Positions 53,901 through 64,000 of a DNA stretch of 64,000 nt are shown one piece after another. The stretch is from Acanthaster planci (taxonomy: Eukaryota > Echinodermata > Asteroidea > Valvatida > Acanthasteridae). Made by a program: the position numbers and the translations under genes. The notes below the pieces were generated by a model. The model ran no database searches and was not told the origin of the DNA. It saw only the letters and a program-made list of their open reading frames with translations. Each line of letters starts with the position of its first letter. The stretch's first letter is position 1. The stretch spans positions 2,551,427 to 2,615,426 of the forward strand of contig NW_019091357.1 of the NCBI RefSeq assembly GCF_001949145.1, read 5' to 3'.

Positions 53901-56900
53901 GGAAGGGTAGGGCCGTCACCAGCCCGAGTCCCAGCGTGACCCCGCTGAGAAATCGGAAGGTGCTCCTCCAGCCGTGAGATGCGGTGAACGAATTGGCCAA
54001 AGGCCCCACCACCATGACACCTTTCAGAAACAAATGCCAAGACTGTTACTTTAAAGGTCAGCGTGGCACTTTTATCTCGTGAAGTAGTTTATATGTAATA
54101 CTTGTAATGTAGGCCTAATACACGCAATAGCAAGGGCTCTGCACAAAAATTTCCGTGGCAGATTGAGGAATATATATTATGCACTTGAGCTTTAACTTGA
54201 TACTCCTCCTTGTTGTGTCAATGGTGATGTAACTTCTAGTAGTTGGGTTATGCCATTGATGTCATGTTCAAAAAACTTGCTATATTATTATGGAACATTT
54301 CATAATACATGCGTCAGTGGGAGACGATCTAAGCCGCAGCTGGTAACTTCCGTAAGCGAGTGTTATTGTCAGCCTCTTTTGCCGAGAAATACAGACGAGT
54401 TACCATAGTGCGCCTCCAAGAGTTGGCAACGCGTTGACCAGTCACAGTGCGTGAAATATGTCGACCTTTTTCAAACATGCATGGGTAGACAGATTTCGGG
54501 CACTACGGGTGGTCAACGCGTTGCAAACTCTTGTAGGTGCACTACTGTGAAACGCCCGTATTCGGACACGGCTTCAGCAGAATATTTACGTACCAGCGGA
54601 GGAGCCGATCATGGCGCCCCCTGTTGACCGACAGGCGCCCCCTTGTCCCAGGTACCAATCCATCAGCACACTGGCAGACCCACAGACCATGAACCCTGCG
54701 CCCACTCCCGTCAGTAATCCAAACGTCAGGTAGGCTTGGGGCAGCGAAGAGATGAAGGAGGTGGACAGGTATCCGGCCGCCGACAGAATAACCCCGAGGA
54801 AGACCACGCGCACGTTGCCAATCTTCCAGGACAGGATTGCCGTGAAGGGAGACATGGTACCAAGCATGGCAGCGGCCAACGAGCCCACCCATCCTGATAA
54901 CAGCAAAACGACGAGGCTACCATAAATTGTAGATTATTTAAGAGTGAAGTTTAGTTTGCTCGTCCCCTACACTCCTTTCTAAAGGGCTAACAAGATGTGA
55001 GGATTTTCGGTATGACGCATGACGTGATTCCTTCGAGCCCTCATTTGATAAATCCAAGTAAGAATACAGGTGTTTCACAGTAGTGCGCCTCAAAGAGTTT
55101 CCACCACGTTGGCCTGTCACAATGCGCGAAATCTGTCGACCCAATGCGCGTTTAGAAAGGGTCGACAGATTCGGGCACTGCGATCGGCCAACGCAGTGCA
55201 GACTCTTGGAGGCGCACTACTGCGAATCGCCCGTATTATGGGTGCATTCCACCAAATGGTTGCATTTCTCCGCGCGAGCTCATTTATATTTTGTGATCCC
55301 ACGGGGCTTTTACAATAAGTTATGCCATAACCAAGAGGCGTCATAGAAATATTCCTATAAATCCTATAAATCCCGAATTTGGGACTGATAGTTTCCAGTT
55401 CGAGGTTTTTCTTTCACAAAAAGCCCTAAATTGCGGGCCTATGCTGGATGGGGGCGGCCTGCTACATTCAGAGCTGAGCGCATAGTTTTACTGCTATCAC
55501 GGGTCTATCTTTGGGGAAAGGCGCATTAAAAAAAAGTCGTGGCTAACCCCCATAAAATTGAAACGAAATTATTGTTCTGGCCATAATCTTGAATTTCCAG
55601 TGAAAAAGAAAACTCTCTTCCCGAGCGTCAACAGGCGGCGCTATTTCGGTCTGATTTTGCACTGTTTTTTATGGGCGCGTATTTGGTGTAGTGCAACCTT
55701 ATGGGCTCGTAATAAGCGCACGCTACTGCATAAGCACTCCACAATAATTTGCGCGCCTGTAGCTGGGACCCACATTGCGCAGTCTTGTAAAAAGGCTCAG
55801 GAATGCTAGTCATTAAAATAGGCTCACAAAACGGAGAGATCAGTGATACCTGGATGAAAACAGTACCCTAAAAATGATCTATATTGGATTACTCGGTTAA
55901 ATTGAGTAGACAATGACTGCTAGTAACTCAGCTCTATAACGTGCATCCCAGACACCAAGGACAGTGTTGAGAGTTTTCACTGATTCTGGTTTTCTTAGGT
56001 GAGCGTAGAAGTTACTCTTGTCTATGGTTTAACACACTGGTTTAATTTGCATCCTTAACTGCCCCGGGTAGCACCCTGTAGGCCTCAGGGGCAATTGAAA
56101 CGAACGGAGATTGGGGGGAGGACAAAATTCGAGGATAAATTCAGCCCCGTTGGATATAGAAATGACTGTTGTGGGAACAAAAAAACATGTTTAAACAGTG
56201 CAGGGAACAACATCAACTTGATTGCATTCAGTATATTAATGTCCTGAATAGTTTGCAGACAACATGAAAGTTACTTTATTGGTGTGTTAGAACGTTGCCT
56301 TATTCAGGTTAAATAAGTTTTTGTCTCTTTTTCTCTTGTTCTGTGGGTGTTTCATTTTGAGCCGACTGAAGAGTCGCTGATGTGAAAACCTTTTGGCAAC
56401 ATGCATAACAGGACTTAATAAATTTATTTGATTTGGTAGGAATTACAAGTTATAAACTAGTATATACTATCAGTACTAGAAGCGACTCGTTGGGTGAACA
56501 GTTTTGACTGAGGTCTTTTGTTACAATGATTTTTTATTTTATTTTATTTTGTGTGTGTGTCGATTTTCTGCTGAAAGAAGCCCAGGCACGGGGGCTGTAT
56601 TCCATTGAAAGCTACCGACCCGTGCGCATTATGACCAAACCTGGTTTAAGATTTTGTACAGACTGCGGGTCAACCCGCATCATTCATTCAGATGTTTACA
56701 TGGGCAAACAGTAGGATGATGCAATGCCACGCCGATCCCGATAAGGTCTCTGTGTGGGTTTTTAAGGGGCGTATCCAGCATTTATAAGGGGGGGGAGCAG
56801 GGTGGAACTCTTCATTGGCAATGAAGGAGGGGGTAAAATGATGGCCACTGAACCTCAACCGGGGCACACGTTTTCTCAACTTAAAATTTCGGCCATTGAA

Positions 56901-58221
56901 AATTTTAAATGTCTCTCTTCACCAATGAGTGCCTGTGAGGGCAAGGATGGTTGTGTTTAATTGAAAGAAAAGATTTGCACCTAAATATGGAGAATCGAGC
57001 AATATGCTCCCATGGGAGATGAAATGGACTTGGGAATGTTTCTGGGCCTGATGAACAGGGATAGTAGTGACGTAGCGCCTTTGTACGCTTTGTAAATACC
57101 ATATTATCTTGTATTACTATTAAGTTTAAATATATTTTCATAATACATATTTTGCTCAATACAAAAAATTAGTTTTAACAATTTTGCCATCCCCAGCGTC
57201 CCAATTTTTCTCTTCAACTCTATCTAAAGAATGGGGAAGGAGTTGAATTTGAGCCCCCATGGAAATCTTGCGACTACACTGTATTCCCAAACCACTGAGA
57301 ATAGATCAAATGAAACCAACAAATACCAAAATAATGGTCAATGGGGTAATTTCTTCTTTCAGATTTTTGCCCAAAATTGAAATAAAAAAATACATCAAAC
57401 ATGGGTACGAATTTACACGGCCATAATGGCAATAACGTTTTCACTTAATGATCTATGTAGACATAAAATCATCTCCAAACAAAATTTATGGACAATTTGG
57501 TATTCTAAATCTTAGAGACCTTGGGAGAGGTGTGAAATTGGCCCCGGAGTGAAAACATACTTTTAAAAAGCCCACTCGAAATAGGGTTAGAATTATAGTG
57601 GCGTATGTAGTTTTTTGGAGGAATGACATTTTAAAAAAACACCTACAAGGGGGCCACGCGCCTCCGGAATTCTTCTTTGCGGAGGGCAAACAAAGCCGTG
57701 GATACACGTGTGGACACGATCAGTCTGATGTTTGTACATATAGGGACAATTTAATCTATGCCGCACAACATTAATTATACTTTCCCCGACCGCTACGTTC
57801 AGCCTAGCTCTTTATAAAACAGATCTGTTTGTTCACTATACTCTCAGATGAAGCCATCCATTACTATCGTCAAGAGAAAGTATACCTTTTTGATGAGTTT
57901 GTTCTCTTGCAATATAAAATGCATCTCTGCCCGGTTCTTAAACCGATCAAGCCCAGTTTTCTTACAATCACAGGCCTTAAAGCAACCGTGGAAACTCTCC
58001 TAGCTCGCGCGTTTTCCTAAACAGCTACAATTATTATCACACCATCATGATATGATCGAGATGTATTTGACATAGGCCCTACCTGTCAAAACGGCACTGG
58101 TCTTAAACTCGGTCTGCAGTGGCCCTAAAAAGACACTGTAGTTGTACAGGGGGCCGAGGGACACCAGATATTGCATGAAGACGGCAACAGCGATGATATA
58201 CTTCCAGTACCTTGACGCCAT
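50912..58221 (-). CDS. SLC16-like (monocarboxylate transporter-type) MFS protein, 6 exons
   Basis: Twelve-helix major facilitator, probably at the plasma membrane; substrate unknown. Minus-strand exons: 58221-58083, 54893-54594, 54020-53641, 52806-52581, 51892-51749, 51192-50912, joining in frame to 489 aa, a normal length for SLC16. Helices 1-6 are in exons 1-3 (GWVGSLAAAMLGTMSPFTAI, GFMVCGSASVLMDWY, ASHGWRSTFRFLSGVTLG). A charged loop of about 60 residues (about 190-250) separates the halves; TM7-12 follow. LIGSPLTG and the YDLTGDYTLSLFVV segment near TM11-12 are typical of SLC16. The TM1 signature (D/E)G(G/S)(W/F)(G/A)W is absent; exon 1 instead reads SLGPLYNYSVFLGPLQTEF. At the TM8 position of the MCT Asp/Arg pair there is E298 and K302. 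The start is the first ATG in frame. The first intron (about 3.2 kb) holds two fold-back elements. A paralogue begins at 63580. Confidence 0.85.
53074..53390 (+). mobile_element. tRNA-derived SINE (MFS gene intron 3)
   Basis: A-box tggccaagtggttaggg (53085) and perfect B-box ggttcgaatcc (53125-53135) start a roughly 300-bp element. The body contains taaatgggtaccagcattag, tgcgatggactggcatccca and gccaaggaaaccgcaataaa. The gatggactggcatcccatcc block resembles the conserved 3' region of tRNA SINEs that I recall from sea urchin and amphioxus. It lies antisense to the host gene. Best-preserved SINE of the window. Confidence 0.7.
53411..53556. mobile_element. GGCCTGTTT-family fold-back element, full length (MFS gene intron 3)
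   Basis: The left end ggcctatttgttttcacacg and the right end cgtgaaagaaacaggcc form a terminal inverted repeat that continues inward (gatctcgatcattgatc against gatcactgatcgcgatc). About 146 bp and non-coding. The inner block gacgtcagtgaaccaacgtc matches the other members of the family. Confidence 0.75.
54388..54562. mobile_element. 175-bp fold-back MITE, copy 1 (MFS gene intron 1)
   Basis: Long terminal inverted repeats of about 70 bp: the left arm atagtgcgcctccaagagtt with aacgcgttgaccagt is mirrored by the right arm accacccgt-type tggtcaacgcgttgcaaact and tgtaggtgcactactgtg. A short loop around 54470-54485 separates the arms. Exactly the same length as copy 2. Confidence 0.85.
55063..55237. 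mobile_element. 175-bp fold-back MITE, copy 2 (MFS gene intron 1)
   Basis: Left end aatacaggtgtttcacagta then gtgcgcctcaaagagttt; right end agactcttggaggcgcacta then ctgcgaatcgcccgtatt. The arms include gcgaaatctgtcgaccc and gggtcgacagattcgggc. The same structure as copy 1, about 500 bp away in the same intron. Confidence 0.88.
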
Positions 58222-59558
58222 GTTGATCGAGGTTATGCTGTATATTTGACCGGGGCGTACACGCACACTCACTGCAGCGGTGAGCGGTTTAATAATACTC
58301 CTTCACTATGCGCGGTCTGAGTAGGGAGCATTCGACGTTGGCAGCCGCTGGGCGACTCGGACGCGTACTTGGCCGCTGTCCCGTGACCACCGCAATTATT
58401 ATGACGTTTTGTGCGCATGTGTTCAAGTGCACGACTAGGGCATGATCACACGGTAGCAAACAATCAATGATCTGGCCTTGTCCTTACACAGCGCTGGCAT
58501 TGCATCAGTCAATTGGATTTCCTCAGTTGTAAGCAGGAGCATACGTGGTCCGACTTTCCTGTACTTTTCCGTTTGCTAAATAAAATTTTTAAAATGGCGC
58601 CGTGATTGTGCTCTTTTAACAAGCCACTCCCGTATCAGTCCCCTAATCTATGGTTTCCTTTCTTTGTCGATTCGTCGGAAATAAGAATTCGCTCCACCGT
58701 TAGCCTCTAGCCTTCTCGTAGCATTTTTGAAATTCATTTTTAACTGCATAAAAGATATATCCATTTTACGGAAACTTGCCGTTGCCCGTTTTACCTTCTA
58801 CGCTTTACCTGACAATTGTTAGGGTGATGTTATATGCCAGAAGCTTAAGGCATTTCATGTTTAGCCAGATTTCAGCCACGGTCTGAATTACAACCAAATT
58901 TGAGAAAGGAAAGAAAATGCCCGAAATATCTATTGCAGAAATATAGACCCCCCTACTGAAATACATGTACATGTGTTCGTACTCAAGTACATTAAGGTTC
59001 AAAGTTCGTCTTTGCTTCCTGATTCTGAAAAATAGTGTAACTGAACACCGCAGCCCATTCAAGTTGAGGCTCCTAAATGCCCTTAAAATGGCATAATGAA
59101 AATTGACATGACGGAGCCTGAGCTCAGCTTAAAGGTTTCAATATCATGTGACCCAACTAAAATACTATATTCATGTCACTGTATAGACTGGTTCCCGTCC
59201 CGTATGATCATGACAGTCTCCTCCGAAAATAGGGACCCGAAGGTTGAGGAAACGATGCCCATTCAGTGCACAAATCAAGCAGGACTCGAAGTTGATAGAA
59301 TGTTTTGCGTTTTCCTCTTAGCTACAGAAAAGTACTTCACTAAAAATTTTTCATTTATCTAAAATATAACACAATAATCACTGATTTAAAGGAAATTGTC
59401 GTAGAACGATTTATCGACGATAATCACTGAAACATACACTGTGATCAACAGAAGCTTAGCAAAGGTAGGTACGTGTGTTTCATTGTCGCCTTATCGCTGA
59501 CACCTAATTCATGTTAAGCTTTGCTATTGAACTGACAAAACTTAAATATCCGGCATGG

Positions 59559-59603
59559 GCTAATCGCGCACGTTAAACAGCTGTTTAAACGTGTGCGATT
59601 AGC
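59559..59603. repeat. Near-perfect 45-bp palindrome
   Basis: gctaatcgcgcacgtt-aaacag is followed at once by ctgtttaaacgtgtgcgattagc. The two halves are reverse complements apart from one substitution and one extra base, and there is no loop. It would extrude as a cruciform or form a strong RNA hairpin. Confidence 0.85.
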
Positions 59604-60692
59604 TGAAGACTGGTAGCTGCTGCAGCTAGCCTCGGTCCAGCATGTTACGTGCTGTTAAATTAATTTTCGGTGCCTCCTTGAAAAGTGTATACGTGAACAC
59701 CCGGGTGCCTCCTCTGCCATGATTGAGTGTGATGGCAAACCTCGCACTCCAAAGAAAACTGAGTGGCCTTTTGGACAAGAAGCGCTGAACCGTTTATGGT
59801 GCATGCGCCGGGTTTATGCCATGGTATATCTGCATGTGTATCACACATGACCTCGAAAAACCGACCTTAGTACTGGAGAAGCCACTATGCATTGAGCACT
59901 GAGCCTAAAATGAAATGGCCGCGTCCGTCAAGTTGAAGTTGCCTGATATTAGTACATGGCATGTCGAGCGTGACCTTGCATGACTGTGCGACAGCGTGCA
60001 TGTGCGAGGAAATTAACTTACAGTGAAAGCCTAAAGCAGTTCGCACATTTGTTAAGGTCACAATCTTTGACGCCCCAGGGCACTTTACTCCAGGCTTAAC
60101 TTTTGAGGGGGGGGGTCATGCGAGGAGGGTGGGGGGCATGGGAGAGGCTGTAGCTATCTCTAAAGCGACTACGTTTCAGACACAAGAACTGCATAGATAC
60201 GCCTAAACAAGCAACATATTGCATTGCTTTTGGGACGTCTCCCTTAAATTCCCTCTTACGGAAAAAATATTTTGGCTGACACCTCTTTCAGAACCTTAAT
60301 GGGGATGTAGCATTAATAATTACGCTGTGTGTATTTGCGATGTGCACTTTCCAATGTGACAGTTAGGTGAGATTTGATCCATCGAGCTCCTAGAGTGTGA
60401 CGTCATTACGTTTCAGTTCTATTCGGATCGATTTCACTGTACGTTCGGTTCGGTGAGTGTTTCTAGTCTTCAAGTTGAGCGCGGTCAAGACTAGACGTAC
60501 TTGGTAGCTCATACAGCCGAATAGCAGTAACAGCAGAGGGCGCTACCCAAGCATAAGGCATGCTTAAATCCAGTCTTGGTGGCAGGTCAACCAGAGAGAC
60601 TGAGCATTCCTTGCGCGCAACTCGAACAACCATGAGTAATAGCGCCTACGCGTACGCATCGCTCGACAGTTGGATACTAGATGACCCTCGCC

Positions 60693-60877
60693 AAGTGGCG
60701 TAACTTGGGGGGGGGGGGAGGTGCCCCAACCCCAGACGAATGCCCGTGTCCCCAGGTCCCCCCCTCCATTTTGAATCCGTGAACACCTCTGCTGCAGCTC
60801 ATTGTCTTTTGGTGCCCCTTGAAACAAATGTGTGCACCCCCGGGTGCCCCCCGGACAAATAACCCTTACACCACAGT
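60693..60877. mobile_element. Possible relative of the CAGTGGCGTAGCT hAT-like element
   Basis: Starts agtggcgtaacttgggg, runs through G- and C-rich mirror stretches with ggtgccccttgaaacaaatg, and ends acccttacaccacagtg. The ends form only a short imperfect inverted repeat (gtggcgtaa against ttacaccac), and the layout matches the element at 21493-21722. Confidence 0.45.
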
Positions 60878-62756
60878 GACTGCCCTTCTCTTGACGTACA
60901 GAATGCCATGTATACCCATATGGAGCTTCCAAAGTTTAACTAAACGTTCGGCAAGAACCTTGCGTCCTTGACCTAGGCACTTGACTTGTCTAATACAATC
61001 AACCACACCCACATAATGAAAATCCCCAATGGCTACACTTCATTGAGTGGTCTACCACTGGCAGAGTTACCGTATCTCATGCCCATCACGTTGTAGGCGT
61101 TGACCTCGTACCACATAGGGTTAGTATATATGCCGTGTCACTGTGACGGGAGCTCTGTCTAATAGGGGAAGGAAAAGGGTCCGATTATCTCCCACGAACC
61201 CCCCCCCCGGCAAAAGAGGCCTAGACCGCCTTAGGAATATAAATATTTGGAAAAAAATCAATCAAATATTATTTTGACGATGTATACTGAGTGATCTGAA
61301 ATTATCACACGAATTCACGTAATTCACAGGAATTACATTGTTCGGACTCGACTGTATTCGTGCGCACAAAATCAATTTCTGGGGTAATTTGTGGGAACGA
61401 ATTAGTATTTCATTTCTACTTTAATTAGCAATTCAAGTTAACAAAATTTCACCCTATACAGAGTCCCGGGCTATATTTCGGAAGCTTAGGGTTCGTGTAC
61501 GTGTGTGGCCCTTAATCAGGCACTGCAAGTTCTTTTTTATATGATGTCCGTGATTAAAAGCAGGACCGAGTTTCATCTCTCACGTGCATGGTAGCGCCCT
61601 CTATCAATGATATTTCGCTGTGTTTGACATCGACAGTACAGAATGTCTCGGGCTGTTAGGCAAAGAGAATGCAAATCCACTATTGGATTTAGTATCGATA
61701 CCCTTGGAGTTGGGGGCCGATACTAATTGGGTTCCATTGTCCAGTGGTTACAACTACTGCATCGATGACGCGAGCGGGCGTGCTTTAAATCTCAAGTCTG
61801 TTTATGGAGACTATTGCCATATGAGTCTCTCCATTTTTGTACGAACCAAAAAGGCGGCTTATGCGTCAGTGCACATGGACAATTCGCGCATGTTGTGCTT
61901 ATTCACACATTACGAACAGCCATTTTGGTTCCAAAGTCTGAAGTTGGTGCTGCTCTCTCTATTTACTGCTCTGCCCTATTCCGATGCCGTCTTTACGACA
62001 GTGGCCAGATATTGGCAGAGAGGAAGGGTCGTGCACAGACGCGGGGGGGGGGTAGCCGAGTTTGAGACCCGCGCACGCCTAAAGGCCTTTTACTCATTTT
62101 GGCTTCACGGGTGCTGTCATGGTTTTAATGCATTGATGATTCTCTTGGTATACAAAGTGTATTGTTTACTTAGGTCTATGTCCATCGTTTTCCTTAGATT
62201 TTATTTGATAAAGTCTTGCTCTACGAGCAGTATTTACAAACATCAATATAAATTGTAGCAAAAAGTATTCGCCAAAAAAAAGAAAGAAAAAAGCTGCAAT
62301 TTTATATCCCAAAAGTAAATTAAATTAGTGGCTAAACTAAAATCTAACTGACGTAATTAAACTTAAAATGTCGTTTTTAAACGAGTAATAAGAAAAAAAA
62401 GAACGTGTGCGTGTACCAGGCTTTCTGAAAGAGCCACCCACTAGGTCGGCATATGGAAACTCATCAAATCTGTGATATTTTTATTATAAAAAGTCCAGTG
62501 TGATTGTGGCTGAGGGGACTCAACTCTCTTGTCATGGCTTGACCAGTGGAGCTCTTGAAGCATGCTACTGCATTTATATATACGATATACATCTATGCTG
62601 GTCGATTAATTCTAAAAAAAAACATATAAACCTTTGTACTTTGTTTTTCTGCAACGTAGTCTTGGGTAGGTTATTTCCCTCTTATGACAAATCTATTTGA
62701 TCAAAGTGTATGTAGAAAATACAAATGTAAACAGAACAAAAATTGCAAAATCCTGG

Positions 62757-63460
62757 AACAACCACCACCACCATCCCCACCCAATCCCACCCATATACCC
62801 CCACCCCCAACTAATCCCCTGCCCCACATTAAGAAATCCCCACCCCACACTAACAAAATGCCACCTCATCCCACCTTTTCCCCATTGCGCTCCACGATAT
62901 CTCCTTTCCATCCCAATCAAATCAATTCCCACCCTACCCAGGCAGAACCCCATCCAACATCACTATCGTACCTCATTCCACCCAACTAGTACGCAAAGGT
63001 TGGACTGAGCCCTTATTGGAATTGAAGCTTGTTTGATTCTACAGAAGACAAAAGACTCAAACGACTGTGCGCAAACATTACATGCACGGTATATACGTGT
63101 ACATGTAATACGAATGAAAACCTTGATCTAACCACCAAATAAATCCCCACCCCACGCAGACAAATCCCCAGCCCCCCATACAATAAGAAATTTTCACCTC
63201 CCCCTACCCAGCCCCCATTATATTCCACCATGATTTCCTCATGGGCCTAAAACATAATGACACCATGCTTTGTTAATATGTGCGCCTTCTTATGGGGGCT
63301 CCGTGGATCACTTCCCACCTCACTGTCACAGAATTGCGCACATATAAACAAAGCGTGACGTCATTACGTTACAGGTCTATGCTATCCCACCAAACACACA
63401 AATATCCACCCACGTAGCCACACCCCCATCCCCTACCCCCACTCTACCCCAAAAATCCCT
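62757..63460. repeat. C-rich, strand-asymmetric low-complexity tract (two or three blocks)
   Basis: Blocks at about 62757-62990, 63140-63225 and 63395-63465 consist of irregular CCCCACCC, ATCCCCACC and similar words with almost no G on the plus strand. They generate long spurious proline/histidine-rich frames. The region between is ordinary AT-rich DNA. Confidence 0.75.
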
Positions 63461-63579
63461 AACCAAGGGTTTAGAACTGGGATTAGCAGAGAATTGAATG
63501 CTAAACTACCTCTAATCAGTACCTTCGGGAGACATTATACTTACAACCATTACGCACGATCTCCGGGTTGTTTTTAAAA

Positions 63580-63833
63580 TCAGATTTCCATTTCATACGC
63601 AGGGTTGTAGGTCCCCACACTGCGATGTTTGATATCCTCCACAGGCGGAACCTTCGTGCTATTGCCTTGGTAGTTGTTATTGACATCATCCACTGGTCTT
63701 CGGCAGCATGGCACCCGGGACACGAGCGCCCTCTTGAGGGGGATAGACAGCGCGCACAGCACCGACGTGACGAAACTGGCCACTACCACAAACAGGCTCA
63801 AGGTGTAGTCGCCCGTCAAGTCGTAGAAAGCAC
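63580..63833 (-). CDS. Second SLC16-like MFS paralogue, last exon only (partial)
   Basis: Final exon of a tandem paralogue of the gene at 50912-58221, in the same orientation and with the same phase at its acceptor (gacag|gt at 63833). It encodes 83 residues plus stop (TGA at 63580-63582): GAFYDLTGDYTLSLFVVVAS (end of TM11 and TM12), SIPLKRALVSRV, then a cytoplasmic tail. The helix part is almost identical to the first gene, the middle of the tail is diverged and shorter, and the end (HRSVGTYNPAYEMEI) resembles RYRSVGASNMAYEIE of the first gene. Upstream exons lie beyond 64000. Confidence 0.85.
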
Positions 63834-64000
63834 CTGTCGAGAGAAATGCACGTCAATACACATGTCACAAGGCAAATCGTCAGAGCAGGGTATCAGATCA
63901 ACCGGCTGTTGGCGTCAGCCACGGGTTCCGAATTGTGTGACTGACTAGGCCCCCCTACCAACTTTACTTATCACCTGGTTACTGTTCGGACAGAATGGGG

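Larger units (their letters stand above)
58222..63579. other. Intergenic region between the two MFS paralogues
   Basis: About 5.4 kb without a supported gene; it contains the promoter side of the 50912-58221 gene and the 3' flank of the paralogue. It holds a 45-bp palindrome (59559-59603), a possible CAGTGGCGTA-type element (60693-60877) and C-rich low-complexity sequence (62757-63460). The longest open frame (61620-62258) starts with GTG, has no domain and is not supported. Confidence 0.55.

Noticed and set aside
58045-58272. Longer N-terminus of the MFS protein starting at 58272
   Set aside because: That start would be GTG. The first ATG in frame is at 58221 and gives a normal short cytoplasmic N-terminus.
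61620-62258. 212-codon open frame in the MFS intergenic region
   Set aside because: It opens with GTG rather than ATG, has no recognisable domain, no plausible splice sites or Kozak context, and its composition follows the surrounding DNA. A frame of this length can occur by chance in a window of this size.

Overview
This is animal nuclear DNA. It has large spliced genes with GT-AG introns, long AT-rich introns and intergenic regions, many short fold-back elements and tRNA-derived SINE-like repeats, and three assembly gaps (N runs at 9089-9191, 27082-27152 and 39773-40166). Gene content (a cilium gene, an intact mitochondrial threonine dehydrogenase, an XK-family scramblase, MFS transporters) and the repeat style point to a marine invertebrate, most likely a deuterostome. 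An echinoderm, perhaps a sea star, is my best guess, but the sequence alone does not prove it.

Layout: (1) 58-5690, minus strand: a complete 7-exon gene for mitochondrial L-threonine 3-dehydrogenase (372 aa predicted). (2) 5691-14426: intergenic, with several fold-back elements, a SINE-like copy and one gap, and no convincing gene. (3) 14427-17573, plus strand: a 4-exon XK-related (XKR4/6/7-like) membrane protein, 547 aa. (4) 17574-23654: long 3' flank or intergenic DNA with a hAT-like non-autonomous element. (5) 23655-46722, plus strand: the complete IFT172 gene. I traced 38 coding exons that join without a frame break into 1751 aa, close to the usual family length of about 1750. (6) 46723-50911: intergenic, with a likely IFT172 polyadenylation signal. 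(7) 50912-58221, minus strand: a 6-exon SLC16-like major facilitator transporter (489 aa). (8) 58222-63579: intergenic, with a near-perfect 45-bp palindrome and a C-rich low-complexity tract. (9) 63580-63833, minus strand: the last exon of a second, tandem SLC16-like paralogue that continues past the window.

The genes are independent housekeeping or cell-biology units, not a cluster with a shared pathway. TDH acts in mitochondrial threonine catabolism, XKR in the plasma membrane, IFT172 in the intraflagellar transport train, and the two MFS proteins probably in solute transport. I did not find a new multi-gene system. The most unusual item is in IFT172 intron 34, where a tandem repeat array is built from decayed copies of the start of the following exon. 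Other points worth a look are a DxxD caspase-like site in the XKR tail, a conservative Glu/Lys replacement of the MCT TM8 Asp/Arg pair, and several well-preserved fold-back element families.
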